Source of the DNA: Lepidostoma basale
Taxonomy: Eukaryota; Arthropoda; Insecta; Trichoptera; Lepidostomatidae
Direction: 5' to 3'
DNA length: 64,000 bases
Assembly: GCA_022606425.2 (NCBI GenBank)
Contig: JAHDVF020001364.1
Location: forward strand, 558,001 to 622,000
The translations under genes were made by a program, and so were the position numbers. Shown in pieces: positions 27,560 to 37,924 of the stretch; position 1 is the stretch's first letter; each line of letters starts with the position of its first letter. The notes under the pieces are model-generated. The model worked only from the letters and a program-made list of their open reading frames with translations, did not search any database and was not told where the DNA came from.

Positions 27560-28977
27560 CAGTGGTTCCACAAAATGGTCTATATCGACCCCCAGGGTCT
27601 AAGATAACTGGAAAAATAATTGGGGGTGCATGAGACGTAGGTAAATGGGGGTCCACGAGTTGGTTAAACTAAATTGAAGCCAAATATTGAAATTTTGATA
27701 TCATAGCATCAGGCTCACCCCCTCTATTAGAACATTGGTTTTATTTTTCATGTACAAATGTTGGATTTGCATTTTGTTTTGTTTTAATTAATGATTGCAT
27801 GTCTAAATAGTCTATTGTTTTGGTCGAAAAACTATAATTCTTCAACATTATTAACTGTTAAAATTACAACACTGTTACAATGTGACAATTTTTTTATTAT
27901 ACACTTTTTGAGAATGTCACGACAGCTGTTTTATCTGCTGATAACACCAGTTAGCGAAACAGCTGTCGCGATTACTTGTTTCTGATTTTGAAAATTCGGT
28001 TTGGTTCATTTGGTGCTCCTGTAAATTTGGAGATATTTCGCGTATAAGTGAATTGTTTTGGTCAATTTAACTGTTGCCGCACTTTATAATTGTTAATTGT
28101 GACACGTAATACGTTTGTACTGTTTTGCTGTTAAATTATATTAGTTTTTTCGTTTTTATAAAGAATTTTGACAGGTGTAAATATATATTTTTCATTTGTT
28201 CCAATGACAATTTGAATAATTTCTTCAATCTTATTTTTAAGTTCTTGCTGGTTAAGTGCCTAATTACAGCTAATTTAAAAAACGGTGGATACCTGTAACA
28301 TAAATTAAATAAACACAAAAGTCCGGATCGTCCATGTCAACATGTGCAACATCGAAAAAAACATTATGTGTTATAACATTATGTGCTAAATTAAAAAACG
28401 GTGGATTCGTGGAACATAAATTAAATAAACAATATGTGCACCATCTAAAAAGAACATTTTGTGTTAAATTATTTTTATTTTGTTATTTTATTTTATATCA
28501 TTGTATTTTTTATTATTTGTTTTAGATTTATTTTGTGGGTGTTGGACGATCGAAGTGTGCGCGGGAGATGCCTATGGGTGGCGATGAGGTTCGCAACCCA
28601 TCACACCGCGTCTCCCGCGGAGCGAAAAGAGAAGGATGGAGTGCCGCATCAGTAAAAGAGTGACAGTCCATTCTTTCTGCCTACCCTTTCGGGGAGACGG
28701 CGTGATGGTTAGTTCGTTAGTTAGTTACAATATTGTGATATTATAAGTGTTGTAAATTTAACAGTTCAAATGTATAACTATAAAACTTAACATATATTTT
28801 GTTTTAAAGATCGCTTTTCGACAGTAAACCCTATTAAAAGGAGTAGCTTCAAAAAGTAGTTTTACAGTTATAGATGAATTTGTAAAAAAAAAGTCAATAT
28901 AAGGAAAGTAGGGGGTCTACAGAAAATAGAAAAAATCGGTAAGGGGTCTACGGGACAAACAAGTTTGGGAACCTCTG
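27560..28977. mobile_element. hAT-like non-autonomous element
   Basis: The ends CAGTGGTTCC (27560) and, reverse complemented, CAGAGGTTCCCAAACTTG (28977) are typical hAT termini. The 8-bp flanks CTCTAGAG (27552-27559) and TTCTAGAG (28978-28985) match at 7 of 8 positions. There is no transposase ORF. Inside lie a hammerhead-like palindrome region (27790-27978) and an L retroposon (27979-28725). Confidence 0.8.
27979..28725 (+). mobile_element. L retroposon, copy 2
   Basis: Same order of landmarks as copy 1: TGGTGCTCCTGT, AATTTGGAGATATTTCG, GACAGGTG, GTCCGGATCGTCCA, ATGCCTATGGGTGGCGATGA and GTTCGCAACCCATCACACCG. It then ends with the LINE-A-type terminus TTCTTTCTGCCTACCCTTTC to TGGTTAGTTCGTTAGTTAG. 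A partial internal duplication of AAAACGGTGGAT...ACATAAATTAAATAAAC occurs near 28280-28430. No coding frame. Confidence 0.82.
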
Positions 28978-29117
28978 TTCTAGAGGGTTGCTCCTCCTGT
29001 GAGGTAGACTCCCAGCTGTCCTTCCATCTTTTAGGCGGTCTTCCACGAGGACGAGTCCCACGAGGCTGATTATGCAATGCAATATAGGGGAGTCTGGTGG
29101 TGTCCATTCTTTGAACT

Positions 29118-29656
29118 TGTGGGGGTTTTGTGGTGAGAGTTGAAAGACGGCGGAGGTTTCAGCGTTTATTGCGGATCACAAGTAATTACACGTAAACTGT
29201 ATGATATACTCGTGATGGAGCGTGGCTGGATGTCGATAGCAGCGGGGCGGAGTCCGGTTGGTGAGCCGTAGAGGATGAGGGCTCGCTGGGCGGTAGGTCG
29301 TCGAAGGTTTCGTGACGTAGCCGTGTAGATAGATGTGTACTCGGGAGGAAGGTCGGAGGTTTCTCGTACGTAGACTTGGTAGTGGAGACTCGTGTCTCTT
29401 CGAGATCGCGATACTGGCTGACGTTTAGAGTTGACTGACGTATTAGGTGATCGGAAGTACTGCTTTTATATGCTTTGCTTGCGTCATCTACGATGCCCTG
29501 ACCTATTGACCAAACCTGAATGAATCTAGGCCTCCGAGTCATCAAATTTGATAAGTAGGTCTTGGGTCAGCGTTTTTGTGTTTATTCGTGTCATGGAATA
29601 TGCTGGTTCAGCGTCGAAGTCCACTTATGTGGATCACCTACAAACATGACCCTACA
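29118..29656 (-). mobile_element. Solo LTR (about 539 bp)
   Basis: Minus strand 5'-TGTAGGG...CCACA-3', so the ends are TG...CA. It contains TATAAAAGCAG (TATA box at 29464-29470) about 300 bp before an AATAAA (29165-29170), in the right order for U3-R-U5. It interrupts an LF LINE copy. A clear target duplication was not seen. An open minus-strand frame here (29186-29545) shows no family features and is probably incidental. No internal retroelement genes adjoin it. Confidence 0.65.
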
Positions 29657-29936
29657 AGTCCCTTCTTCGCTGTCTGCTCCATCTTATAATATCCTCAACC
29701 TCACATATCTCTCTTGTTCTGGTGTTCCTCACGCGATCTCTCAGTGTCTTCTTGCCTGCTATCGTCCTTATTGTTTTTTTGATTATAATAGAAAAAAGAT
29801 TGGTGGTCTGAGATGCGGGAACTTGAGTAGGGCTGCGTGTAAATATAACAGTTTATATAAAAAAGACCGGATGTCTGTTAAATGTTTTCAACACTTAGTA
29901 AATCTCTTCCTTTCTTTATTGCTTGGTTTATATATA

Positions 29937-31245
29937 TACGGTGTTTTTTTTAAGGGTTTGGTTTTTAAACAGTTGATTTGTAGTTAGTACGTTTTGCCAT
30001 TTCACTATGAATTGAATTGAACTGCAAGCCCTGGTGTCTAGTATGAGGTATGCAAGCGATACGATTTGATGATGAATGTGAATAAGTCCAAGGTAATGAT
30101 TTTCGAAAAAGAAGGAAGCATGACAGCCTGCAACATTAGTCTAAACGGTGAAAATCTGGAACAAGTGGATGAATTTGTTTATTTAGGAAGTATGTTTACA
30201 AAGGATGGGAGGGTGGAGAGGGATATTGAAAGAAGGGTTGGGGCAGGCAACAGAATAAATGGTGCACTTAAAGTTGTCATCGCAAACAAAAGCCTATCCA
30301 AAAAAGCTAAGATGGCAGTGCACAATGGTGTTCTTGTGCCGACCCTTATGTATGGAAGTGAAGCATGGAACTGGTAAAGAAGGATGAAAGTAGAATAAAT
30401 GCAATAGAAATGAGATCTCTAAGACAAATGTATGGCAAATCTGTATAGGATAGAGTGACAAATGCAAGTATAAGAAGTGAATGTGGATGCGAATGAAAGT
30501 GTTATGAACAAAATAAGGAAAGGGTCATTAAGATGGTTTGGACACATGGAAAGAATGAGTGAAGACAGAATGGTAAATAAGGTATATATATGTAAACGGT
30601 GTGAACGGAGCTAGAAATAGAGGAAGGCCGAGGAAAACGTGGGACGATCAAATCAATCAAATATTGAATGTCGGCCACGTGAGGAGCCGGAAAAATCGAC
30701 TTGCGTGCATGACAAGATGTATGAATGTAGAAAAATCGAGCGAAGTATGTCAGGACAGAACAGTGTGGCGTTCCATTCTTTCTGCCTACCCCTCCGGGGA
30801 GACGGCATGATGGTTAGTTAGTTAGTTAGTTTACGTTTTGCCATTTCACCATGAATTGACTGACGTCAGAACAGCGCTTGCGAATTGTCCAAATTTATTT
30901 TGAAAATCATGGTTCGGTTCGCCAAACTTATCGTGCACTACGTCCATTTTACAGTCCACATAATCGTCCATCCGAGCAAGTTATTCGGAAGACCGTGGAT
31001 CGTTTTCGCACCACGTACACTCTAGTGGATAATACGCATCCACAAAGACGACAATGTTCCAAAATTGGACTTCACGATTGCGCTTCATTCGAGCTATCCG
31101 TGACGCTCATATGCCGGAATTCATAATTAAACAAAAATGGCATAAAATTATCTATTAAATATAGCCAATATCATAGACATTAACATTATTTTAATGTGTT
31201 TTATTTTGAATATGTATTGTATACCTCTAAAAAAACACCCTATAC
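29937..31245 (+). mobile_element. Tc1/mariner-type deletion derivative with a LINE-A insertion
   Basis: The ends ACGGTGTTTTTTTTAAG (29939) and, reverse complemented, ATAGGGTGTTTTTTTAGAGG (31243) match as TIRs. Inside, 30877-31080 encodes an N-terminal HTH remnant: LRIVQIYFENHGSVRQTYRA, LRPFYSPHNRPSEQVIRKTV and DRFRTTYTLVDN. It then jumps to PQRR, so the catalytic domain has been deleted. A LINE-A copy (30016-30831) interrupts it with a 27-bp duplication. Confidence 0.8.
30016..30831 (+). mobile_element. LINE-A 3' fragment with 27-bp target duplication
   Basis: It starts at the LQALVSSMRYASDTI region, then MMNVNKSKVMIFEKEGSMTA, LEQVDEFVYLGSMFTKDGRV and LVPTLMYGSEAWNW stop; a frame change follows. 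It ends with INQILNVGHVRSRKNRLACM, VCQDRTVWRSILSAYPSGET and a (GTTA)4 tail. Flanks 29989-30015 and 30833-30859 (ACGTTTTGCCATTTCAC, ATGAATTGA) are identical except for one base. Confidence 0.9.
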
Positions 31246-31249
31246 ATAT

Positions 31250-31439
31250 TTTTTTATAGCCTGAATTGTATATTCTTACCTTAGATTTATCAACAATAAT
31301 ATTTTGTAAAGGGCTAGATCAATGCCGTCTTGAACGTATTTACCAGGCCGTAAGCACCATAAACAATATTTCCAACATGGAGATTTATGGGGCCGTTTGT
31401 GTTGCCATATTTTTGATTTTAATTTAATTTGTTTTTTTT
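31250..31439. other. Unassigned AT-rich spacer
   Basis: No gene or known repeat was recognised between the Tc1-type end and the next LINE-A copy. Confidence 0.4.
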
Positions 31440-32446
31440 TTAATACGGGCGGTTGCTACTCTCTACGAAGGGAGCACTGCAAGTATTAGGGCCCTAGTTT
31501 GATATCACAAAGGGTGTTAAGCAGGGCTGCGTGATGTCTCCATGGTTGTTCAATCTGTATATGGACAATTGTATGAAAGAACTTAAAGGTATAAATGCTG
31601 GTGCTAAGATGAGTGATCTGTCTTTAAAGTTGCGGATAGTGCGGACGAATTACAAGTCTTGGTGTCGAGAATGTATGAGAGATGCAAGTCGAACTATTTA
31701 ATGATGAATGTCGGAAAGTCAAAGGTGTTAGTTTTTGAAAGGGAAAAGGTCAATGACAGTTTGTAATATAAGTGTTAATGAAGAGAACTTGGAACAGGTG
31801 AGGGAAATTGTGTATTTTGGTAGCATGTTCACAGCAGATAGCCGAACGGACAGTGATGTTGAAAGAAGGGTTGGTGCGGGTAACAAAGTGAATCGAACTT
31901 TAAAAATAGTTATTGGAAACAAGAATTTATCAATAAAAGCGAAAATGGCCGTTCACAATGGAGTTCTGGTCCCAACCCTTATGTATGGAAACAAAGCATG
32001 GAACTGGCAGAAGAAGGATGAGAGCAGAATAAATGCGGTAGAGATGAGGTCCCTAAGACGTATGTGTGGTAGAACGATACGATAGAATCTCAAATGCTGA
32101 TATAATAAAGGAATTTAGAGCGGAAGAAGGTATTATGAAAGGATCGCTGCGTTGGTTCGGACATATGGAGCGCATGGGTGAAGAAAGAATGGTTAAAAAA
32201 GTATATGTTAACGATATAAATGGAACTAGAAATAGAGGAAGACCGAGGAAAACGTGGCACAATCAAATAAATCAAATATTGAATGTCGGCCACGCGGGGA
32301 GTCAGAGAAATCGACGCGCGTGTTTGAGACGATGTATGAATGTTGAGGAAGCGAAAGAAATATGCAAGGAAAGAAAAGTGTGGCAGTGCTTTTTTTCTGC
32401 CTACCCTTTCGGAGAGACGGGGCGATGGTTAGTTAGTTAGTTAGTG
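31440..32446 (+). mobile_element. LINE-A fragment with RT remnant; mosaic of two subfamilies
   Basis: Begins in the RT domain (AVATLYEGSTASI, KGVKQGCVMSPWLFNLYMDN). YADD is lost to a deletion near 31628. It continues NLEQVREIVYFGSMFTADSR and LVPTLMYGNKAWNWQKKDES. Up to the EEGIMKGSLRWFGHMERMG region the residues follow the ADVRTDSDVERR/ECRAEEG subfamily. From KKVYVNDINGTRNRGRPRKT onward they follow the ICKERKVWQ subfamily. The tail is (GTTA)n at 32428-32446. Confidence 0.87.
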
Positions 32447-33060
32447 TTTTATGTTATTATTTTTTCAAAAAAAAAATAGATATCGGACAGTTAAAGGGTC
32501 GTTTCAAGAACACCATTGTGCACTGTCATCTTAACTTTTTTAGATAGACTTAAAGTATACCATTAACTCGCGCAATAGTTAGTTTAGTTTATAAGTCAAA
32601 AAACCTAAAAGGTAAACATTAAATATATATTTTTTAAATATTCTATTCGAATGACTTATTTTAAAATGCTACCCTAGCGCCACGCACCCGAGTGGCGGAA
32701 AATCAAACTTTGCTTTAGTGTCCTTTCATCTGTTGTAGTGGGTGGTCGCGCCGTCTGCTTATTTCTAAATGGCGCGATATCGAATAACGAAGTCATAATA
32801 AACGAAATAGTTACGAATAAAAGTAATCAATATACGAACAGGAATGTTTTTAACAGTGTTGAATTAATTTAAAAAGTATTTTAATCAATTGATATGTGTT
32901 TTAACTGATATTAAATATGTTAAATAAACAAATAGTGGTGTGTTCTGGTTTAAATTTGAATCGAATCAAATTTTGACAGTTATATTAAATACATGTTTTA
33001 TGTTTCTACAAGCATATGTGTAAGTATTATTGTGCATTTATAATTATTACAATATTATTA
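32447..33060. other. Unassigned sequence
   Basis: About 600 AT-rich bp. A somewhat GC-richer unique block at 32670-32790 (CGCCACGCACCCGAGTGGCG contains a short palindrome) has no recognised coding potential. Confidence 0.4.
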
Positions 33061-33065
33061 TTTTT

Positions 33066-33866
33066 TCATGAACTACAAGTCCTGGTGAATTGTATATATG
33101 AGGTATGCATGCGAAATGATCTGATGATGAATGTTAATAAGTCCAAGGTAATGATTTTTAAAAAGGAAGAAACCACGACAGTCTGCAACGTTAGCGTGAA
33201 TGGTGAAAATTTGGAGCAAGTAGTTGAGTTGTTTGTATTTAGGTAGTATGTTTACAAGAGATGGGCGAGTGGAGAGGGATATTGAAAGAAGGGTTGGGGC
33301 AGGCAACAAAGTGAATGGTGCACTTAAAGTTGTCATCGCAAACAAAAACCTATCAAAAAAGCTAGAATGGCAGTGCACAATGGTGTTCTTCTACCGACCC
33401 TTATGTATGGAAGCGAAGCATGGAACTGGCAAAAGAAGGATGAAAGTAGAATAAATGTAGTAATGTGTGGATACTCTGTGTATGATAGAGTGTCGAAAGA
33501 AAATATAAGAAGTGAATGCGATACGAATGATGGTGTCATGAACAAAATAATGAAAGGATCATTAAGATGGTTTGGACATATAAAATGAATGATTGAATAA
33601 AGAATGGTAAAAAATTATATGTTAACGATGTAAATGGAACCAGAAATAGAGGAAGACCGAGAAAAACGTGGTACGATCAATAAATCAAACATTGAATGTC
33701 GGCCATGTGAGTAGTCAGAGAAATCGACGCGCGTGCATGACACGATGTATGAATGTTGAGGAAGCGAGAGAAATATGTCAGAAAAGAAATGTGTGGCAGT
33801 CCATTCTTTCTGCCTACCCCTTCGGAGAGACGGCGTGTTGGTTAGTTAGTTAGTTAGTTTTTATTA
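33066..33866 (+). mobile_element. LINE-A 3' fragment (decayed, GTTA tail)
   Basis: ELQVLVNCIYEVCMRNDLMM, VYLGSMFTRDGRVERDIERR (frame-broken), LLPTLMYGSEAWNWQKKDES and KGSLRWFGH, with several indels. It then reads RRACMTRCMNVEEAREICQK and ends with (GTTA)3 at 33842-33860. Confidence 0.87.
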
Positions 33867-33929
33867 TTTTGTTGTTTCTTGAATAATGTTGTAAAACTCG
33901 ATATTTAATTATGAATACGAATGAAAACG

Positions 33930-34010
33930 TTTGTTTTATAAAAGCTTTATTATAGTTTATGGGAATTACATGTTTCGCCTTTCTAAGGCATTATCAAATG
34001 GTTTTGAGTA
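33930..34010 (-). repeat. Hammerhead-derived repeat (degenerate)
   Basis: Minus strand: TTTGATAAT, then GCCTT-AGA-AAGGC, GAAACATGT. This has the stem II/GAAA/ACATGT layout, but the CUGANGA box is damaged. Similar sequences are at 35.43, 35.58, 35.65 and 35.75-35.83 kb. Confidence 0.45.
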
Positions 34011-34029
34011 TATATTGTTATTATATTTT

Positions 34030-34915
34030 GTTATCTGTATGTGGACAAGTGTATGAAAGAGCTTAAAGGTATAAATGCTGGTGCTAAGATGAGTGATCTG
34101 TCTGTAAACTGTCCGCTTTACGCGGACGATGCCGTTCTCGTTGCGGATAGTGCGGACGAATTACAAGTCTTGGTGTCGAGAATGTATGAGGTATGCAAGT
34201 CGAACGATTTAATGATGAATGTCAGAAAGTCAAAGGTGATGGTTTTTGAAATGGAAGAGCAAATGACAGTTTGTAATATAAGTGTGAACGAAGAGAACTT
34301 GGAACAGGTGAGTGAATTTGTGTATTTAGGTAGCATATTCACAGCAGATGTCCGAACGGATAGTGACGTCGAAAGAAGGGTTGGTGCGGGTAACAAAGTG
34401 AATGGAGCTTTCAAAATAGTTATTGGAAACAAGAATTTATCAATGAAAGCGAAAATGGACATTCACAATGGACTGGTCCCAACCCTTATGTATGGAAGCG
34501 AAGCATGGAACAGGCAGAAGAAAATTGAGAGCAGAATAAATGCGGTAGAGATTAGGTCCCTTAGACGTATGTGTGGTAGAACGATGTACGACAGAATCTC
34601 AAATGCTGATATAAGAAAGGATTGTATGAACAAAATTATGAAAGGATCGCTGCGTTGGTTCGGCCATATGGAACGCATGGATGGAGAAAGAATGGTTAAG
34701 AAGAAAGTATACGTTAATGATGTAAATGGAGTACGGAGTCGAGGCAGACCGAGGAAAACATGGCATGACCAATTTAATCAAATTTTAAAGGTTGTTCATG
34801 TTAGAAGTCGGAGGAATCGACGTGCGCGTATAACTCGTTTGCCAGGATAGAGTAGTGTGGCGGTGCATTCTCTCTGCCTACCCCTGCGGGGAAACGGCGT
34901 GATGGTTTGTTTATA
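34030..34915 (+). mobile_element. LINE-A fragment with the longest open C-terminal ORF (269 codons)
   Basis: ORF 34041-34850: MDKCMKELKGINAGAKMSDL, NCPLYADDAVLVADSADELQ, MMNVRKSKVMVFEMEEQMTV, LEQVSEFVYLGSIFTADVRT, SLRWFGHMERMDGERMVKKK and GRPRKTWHDQFNQILKVVHV. It contains the YADD catalytic box. The frame ends early (TRLPG stop) compared with relatives. The 3' tail is GTTTGTTTA rather than GTTA, marking a different subfamily. Confidence 0.9.
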
Positions 34916-35017
34916 TATTGTTATTATTTTTTGTTACTTCAACAATGATGTAAAAGTCCATATTAAATTATGAATACGAATGAAAAATTAATACGAGTTT
35001 TATTATAAATATTTTTT

Positions 35018-35390
35018 TAAATGTATACATATACTTGTATACGAATACTGGATTTCACCCATTGCGGGTTATCAATTATTGATTTAATTGTATCTCAATA
35101 GAGACGAGGATGCAAATTGGAAACTGAATATGGTTGATCAAGGTGTTTACAGGACTTCTGACCTGTCATTGGTTGGGTTAAGAACACACATTATGTAATT
35201 ACAACATTCCCCATTCCACCTTTCTTATGACCATGTCTGACAAATTTTTGGAAGTTGTATATATGTTAAAGTCCAACACCATAATTCACATGTCAGTTTC
35301 AATGCGCCATCTATGAAGATTTGATTATATATGTTAATCTCTAAGATTACTTCATATAATCTACATACTAACGCCATCTATGAAGATTTA
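35018..35390 (+). repeat. X-family repeat, copy 8
   Basis: ATGTATACATATACTTGTAT through CACCCATTGCGGGTTATCAA and GACCTGTCATTGGTTGGGTT. It ends with two copies of GCCATCTATGAAGATTT separated by ~55 bp, as in copy 9. Confidence 0.85.
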
Positions 35391-35399
35391 TGTTTTATT

Positions 35400-35850
35400 A
35401 AGTTTAAATTGTGGTAATGACGCATTTCGCCTTTCTAAGGCATTATCGAATGTGGCGGTTTGTTTTCTTGAAGTTTTAATATAATTTTAGGTAAACTGAA
35501 GGCGTTAACACCGTGAAATTACGTAATGAAGATTTTTTTATGAATTAAAACACTTTTTTCCACTTTTGAGTTGTTTTTTTCTTGACATGTTTCTAAGGGT
35601 TACACCTTCGTCATCGTTTATATCGCTCTTCCGATGATGAAGGTGTAAGCCTTCGAAACATGTCGAGAAAATAATCTCAAAGTGGAAAAAACAGTGCTTT
35701 AATTCTTAAAAGAAAAAGGTTTTAATATATGTTATGCGAATGACATGCTTCGCTTGTATAAGCCACCATCAAATGCGATGTTTAATAATGCCTTTGAATG
35801 GCGAAACACGTCATTCCCATAAACTATAATAAATCTTCTAGAAAACAGAC
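35400..35850. repeat. Cluster of hammerhead-derived palindromes
   Basis: Several inverted pairs. 35578-35612 (-) and 35632-35665 (+) each contain GATGA(C/T)GAAGGTGTAA, then (C/G)CCTT and GAAACATGTC. 35740-35830 holds GACATGCTTCGC and GGCGAAACACGTC facing each other. The core C before TGATGA is replaced by A, so these are likely inactive relatives of the motif at 25.3 and 56.0 kb. Confidence 0.5.
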
Positions 35851-35894
35851 GTTTTAATTATAATACATAATTATTTTGCCATTTTAGAGTATAA

Positions 35895-36460
35895 GAAAAT
35901 GGCGCACTCAAAGTCATTACTGCAAATAGAAATATATCCACAGAAGCAAAGATGGCAGTACGCAATGGAGTTCTGGTGCCAACCCTCATGTATGGAAGTG
36001 AAGCTTGGAACTGGCAAAAGAAGGATGCAAGCGGGATAAACGCCGTAGAAATGAGATCACTAAGAATAATGTGCGGGAAAACGTTGTATGACAGAATACC
36101 GAACGATAAAATAAGAAAGAAATGTAAGGCAGATGACTGCATCATGAATAAAATTAAAAAAGGGTCTCTGAGATGGTTTGGACATATGGAACGAATGGAT
36201 GAGAGTAGAATGGTTAAAAAGTTGTACACAAGCAGCGTGAGTGGGAAAAGAAGCCGAGGACGACCGAGGAAAACATGGCATGAACAAATTAATCAATTAC
36301 TAAAAGGCGGCCACATTCGAAGTCGGAACAATCGACGTGCGTGCATGGTACGATGTATGGATGTAGAGGAATCTCGAGAGGTATGCCAGGACAGGCCAGT
36401 GTGGCGATCCATCCTCTCTGCCTACCCCTCCGGGGAAATGGCGTGATGGTTAGTTAGTTA
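35895..36460 (+). mobile_element. LINE-A 3' fragment, open 164-codon C-terminal ORF
   Basis: ORF 35952-36446: MAVRNGVLVPTLMYGSEAWN, MRSLRIMCGKTLYDRIPNDK, KKCKADDCIMNKIKKGSLRW, RGRPRKTWHEQINQLLKGGH and CQDRPVWRSILSAYPSGEMA, then (GTTA)n. Same KCKADD subfamily as 15.2-15.8 kb, and also uninterrupted. Confidence 0.92.
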
Positions 36461-36499
36461 GTTTTATTTTAAATTAAACCGATTATTCAATCTTATTAA

Positions 36500-36645
36500 C
36501 TGGCTAATGATAACGCCGTCTCTCCGAAGGGGTAGGCAGTAAGAATGAATCACCACATTGTTCTATCCTGAAATACTTCTCTCGTATTCTCTACATTCAC
36601 ACATCGTGTCATGCACGCACGTCGATTTCTCCACCACCTCACGTA
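36500..36645 (-). mobile_element. LINE-A 3' end fragment
   Basis: ACGCCGTCTCTCCGAAGGGG, TTCTATCCTGAAATACTTCT and CACATCGTGTCATGCACGCA read as the last ~140 bp of LINE-A on the minus strand. The next ~180 bp (36646-36830) end in poly(A) and (AAT)n and are unassigned. Confidence 0.8.
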
Positions 36646-36830
36646 ATAATAATATCCCCTCTAAACTCTTTATTTCTTTTTCTCGGCAAATCTCTGCCAC
36701 CCCAAAGATACACTACTTCGCTGAAATGCCAATTAAACAAGTCCACACCGCCCTGATAAATAAAATGCAGGGCAACAAAAATAGAAACAACCCAAGTAAA
36801 AAAAAAAAATAATAATAATAATAATAATAA

Positions 36831-37490
36831 TATGCTAAGTTTTAAAGCGCCGTTTTTGTGATGTAATCACCTCAAGGGCGCATTAAGACGTGTTTTAAAT
36901 CTAAAAATCTAAATGTGAACGCTGCATCTGATTGATATTCGCGATCGATTAGAAAGTATAACAGACCAAAATATGCAAGTTTTAAATTGGATATGAAATA
37001 TGAAAAAGATGGTTTTTCAACTAAGATCTGAAGTCTGTCGGATCATTTATGCATCTGAGGTGTGAAGTAAGATTGTTCCAAGCTGATGGACCGGCTACCG
37101 CAAACGCTCGATCCCCGAAATTTGTACTGGGGCAACGCTTTGGCTCAACTAATCTTCCTATTGCCGAGGAGTTCGTCGAGCGAAGTGTGGATTTCCTTGT
37201 ATTTAGGCTGTCCGTTATACAGAGTTCGGATATATAATTTGGAGCCATCCCATGCAGCGATTTGAAGACTGTCCAGCAGAGTTTATACTGGATTCTTTCT
37301 GGACTCTTAAGCCGGTGAAGTTCTTTGAGATGTTGTGTTATATGGGACTTTTTGGAATGCCTTTAATGAGTCTTGCTGCTGCTTTGAACACAGAGTGAAG
37401 TTTGTTTAATTGTTGTTTTGGAATAGTTGCGTAAATCCCATTACAATAGTCAAGTCGCGTAGCCTTCATTAAATATTTGATTGATTTAAA
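36831..37490 (-). mobile_element. L2-like LINE 3' fragment, copy 1
   Basis: The minus strand encodes a broken HITQHLKELHRLKSPERIQYK region, then MAPNYISELCITDSLNTRKS, LVEPKRCPSTNFGDRAFAVA and GPSAWNNLTSHLRCINDPTD. The HI..L.ELHWL, KLCW.VFKALHG and GDRAF.VAGP.WN.LP pattern is the C-terminus of L2/CR1-group LINEs. The 3' UTR runs to an (ATT)n tail at 36800-36832. Confidence 0.85.
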
Positions 37491-37687
37491 CAGTCTTTAT
37501 CTTTCTCTGTTTTTCCGTCATTTGTTAATATATTATTGTCTATTAAAATGTGTTCTAATTTCAAATTGATGGTTTATTTTACGTCTATAGCTCGACCGAT
37601 ATAACTCTCGTCTAGGTCAAACATTTACTAAGAATTACGCAATTCTAACGTAATACGAATCCATTTTTATCACACATTCACATAGAA

Positions 37688-37762
37688 CTAACTAACTAAC
37701 TATCACGCCGTCTCCCAGGAGGGTTAGGCAGAAAGAATGGATCGCCATACTGTTCTTTTGAT
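37688..37762 (-). mobile_element. LINE-A terminal scrap
   Basis: (TAAC)n, ATCACGCCGTCTCCCAGGAG and GGCAGAAAGAATGGATCGCC: the last ~75 bp only. Confidence 0.75.
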
Positions 37763-37924
37763 AGTTGCAGTTTTAATTTGATAAAACTCAATTATAAAAG
37801 TCGGGCCACACTGTTTTAAACAAGCTCTCCACATCGGTCTCCACCGGCGGTTTAAAACTGTGTAGACACTTATTTGAAACCAAAATTCGTTTGACCTTCA
37901 ACAAACTTTGTGGACGCACGGAAG

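Larger units (their letters stand above)
27513..29790 (-). mobile_element. LF LINE copy hosting a hAT element and a solo LTR
   Basis: Three collinear minus-strand pieces of one LF copy. 29657-29790 encodes TREICEVEDIIRW. 28978-29117 encodes VQRMDTTRLPYIALHNQPRG and RGRPPKRWKDSWESTSQEEQ. 27513-27559 is the 3' UTR and (GAA)n end. The gaps are filled by a hAT-like element (27560-28977) and an LTR (29118-29656). Confidence 0.82.

Noticed and set aside
29186..29545. 119-codon minus-strand open frame with Ser/Thr-rich sequence
   Set aside because: It lies wholly inside a segment with LTR features (TATA box, AATAAA, TG...CA ends) and has no recognised domain; probably non-coding.
36558..36812. 84-codon frame ending in a Lys run
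   Set aside because: The first half is antisense LINE-A and the Lys codons are a poly(A) tail; not a host gene.
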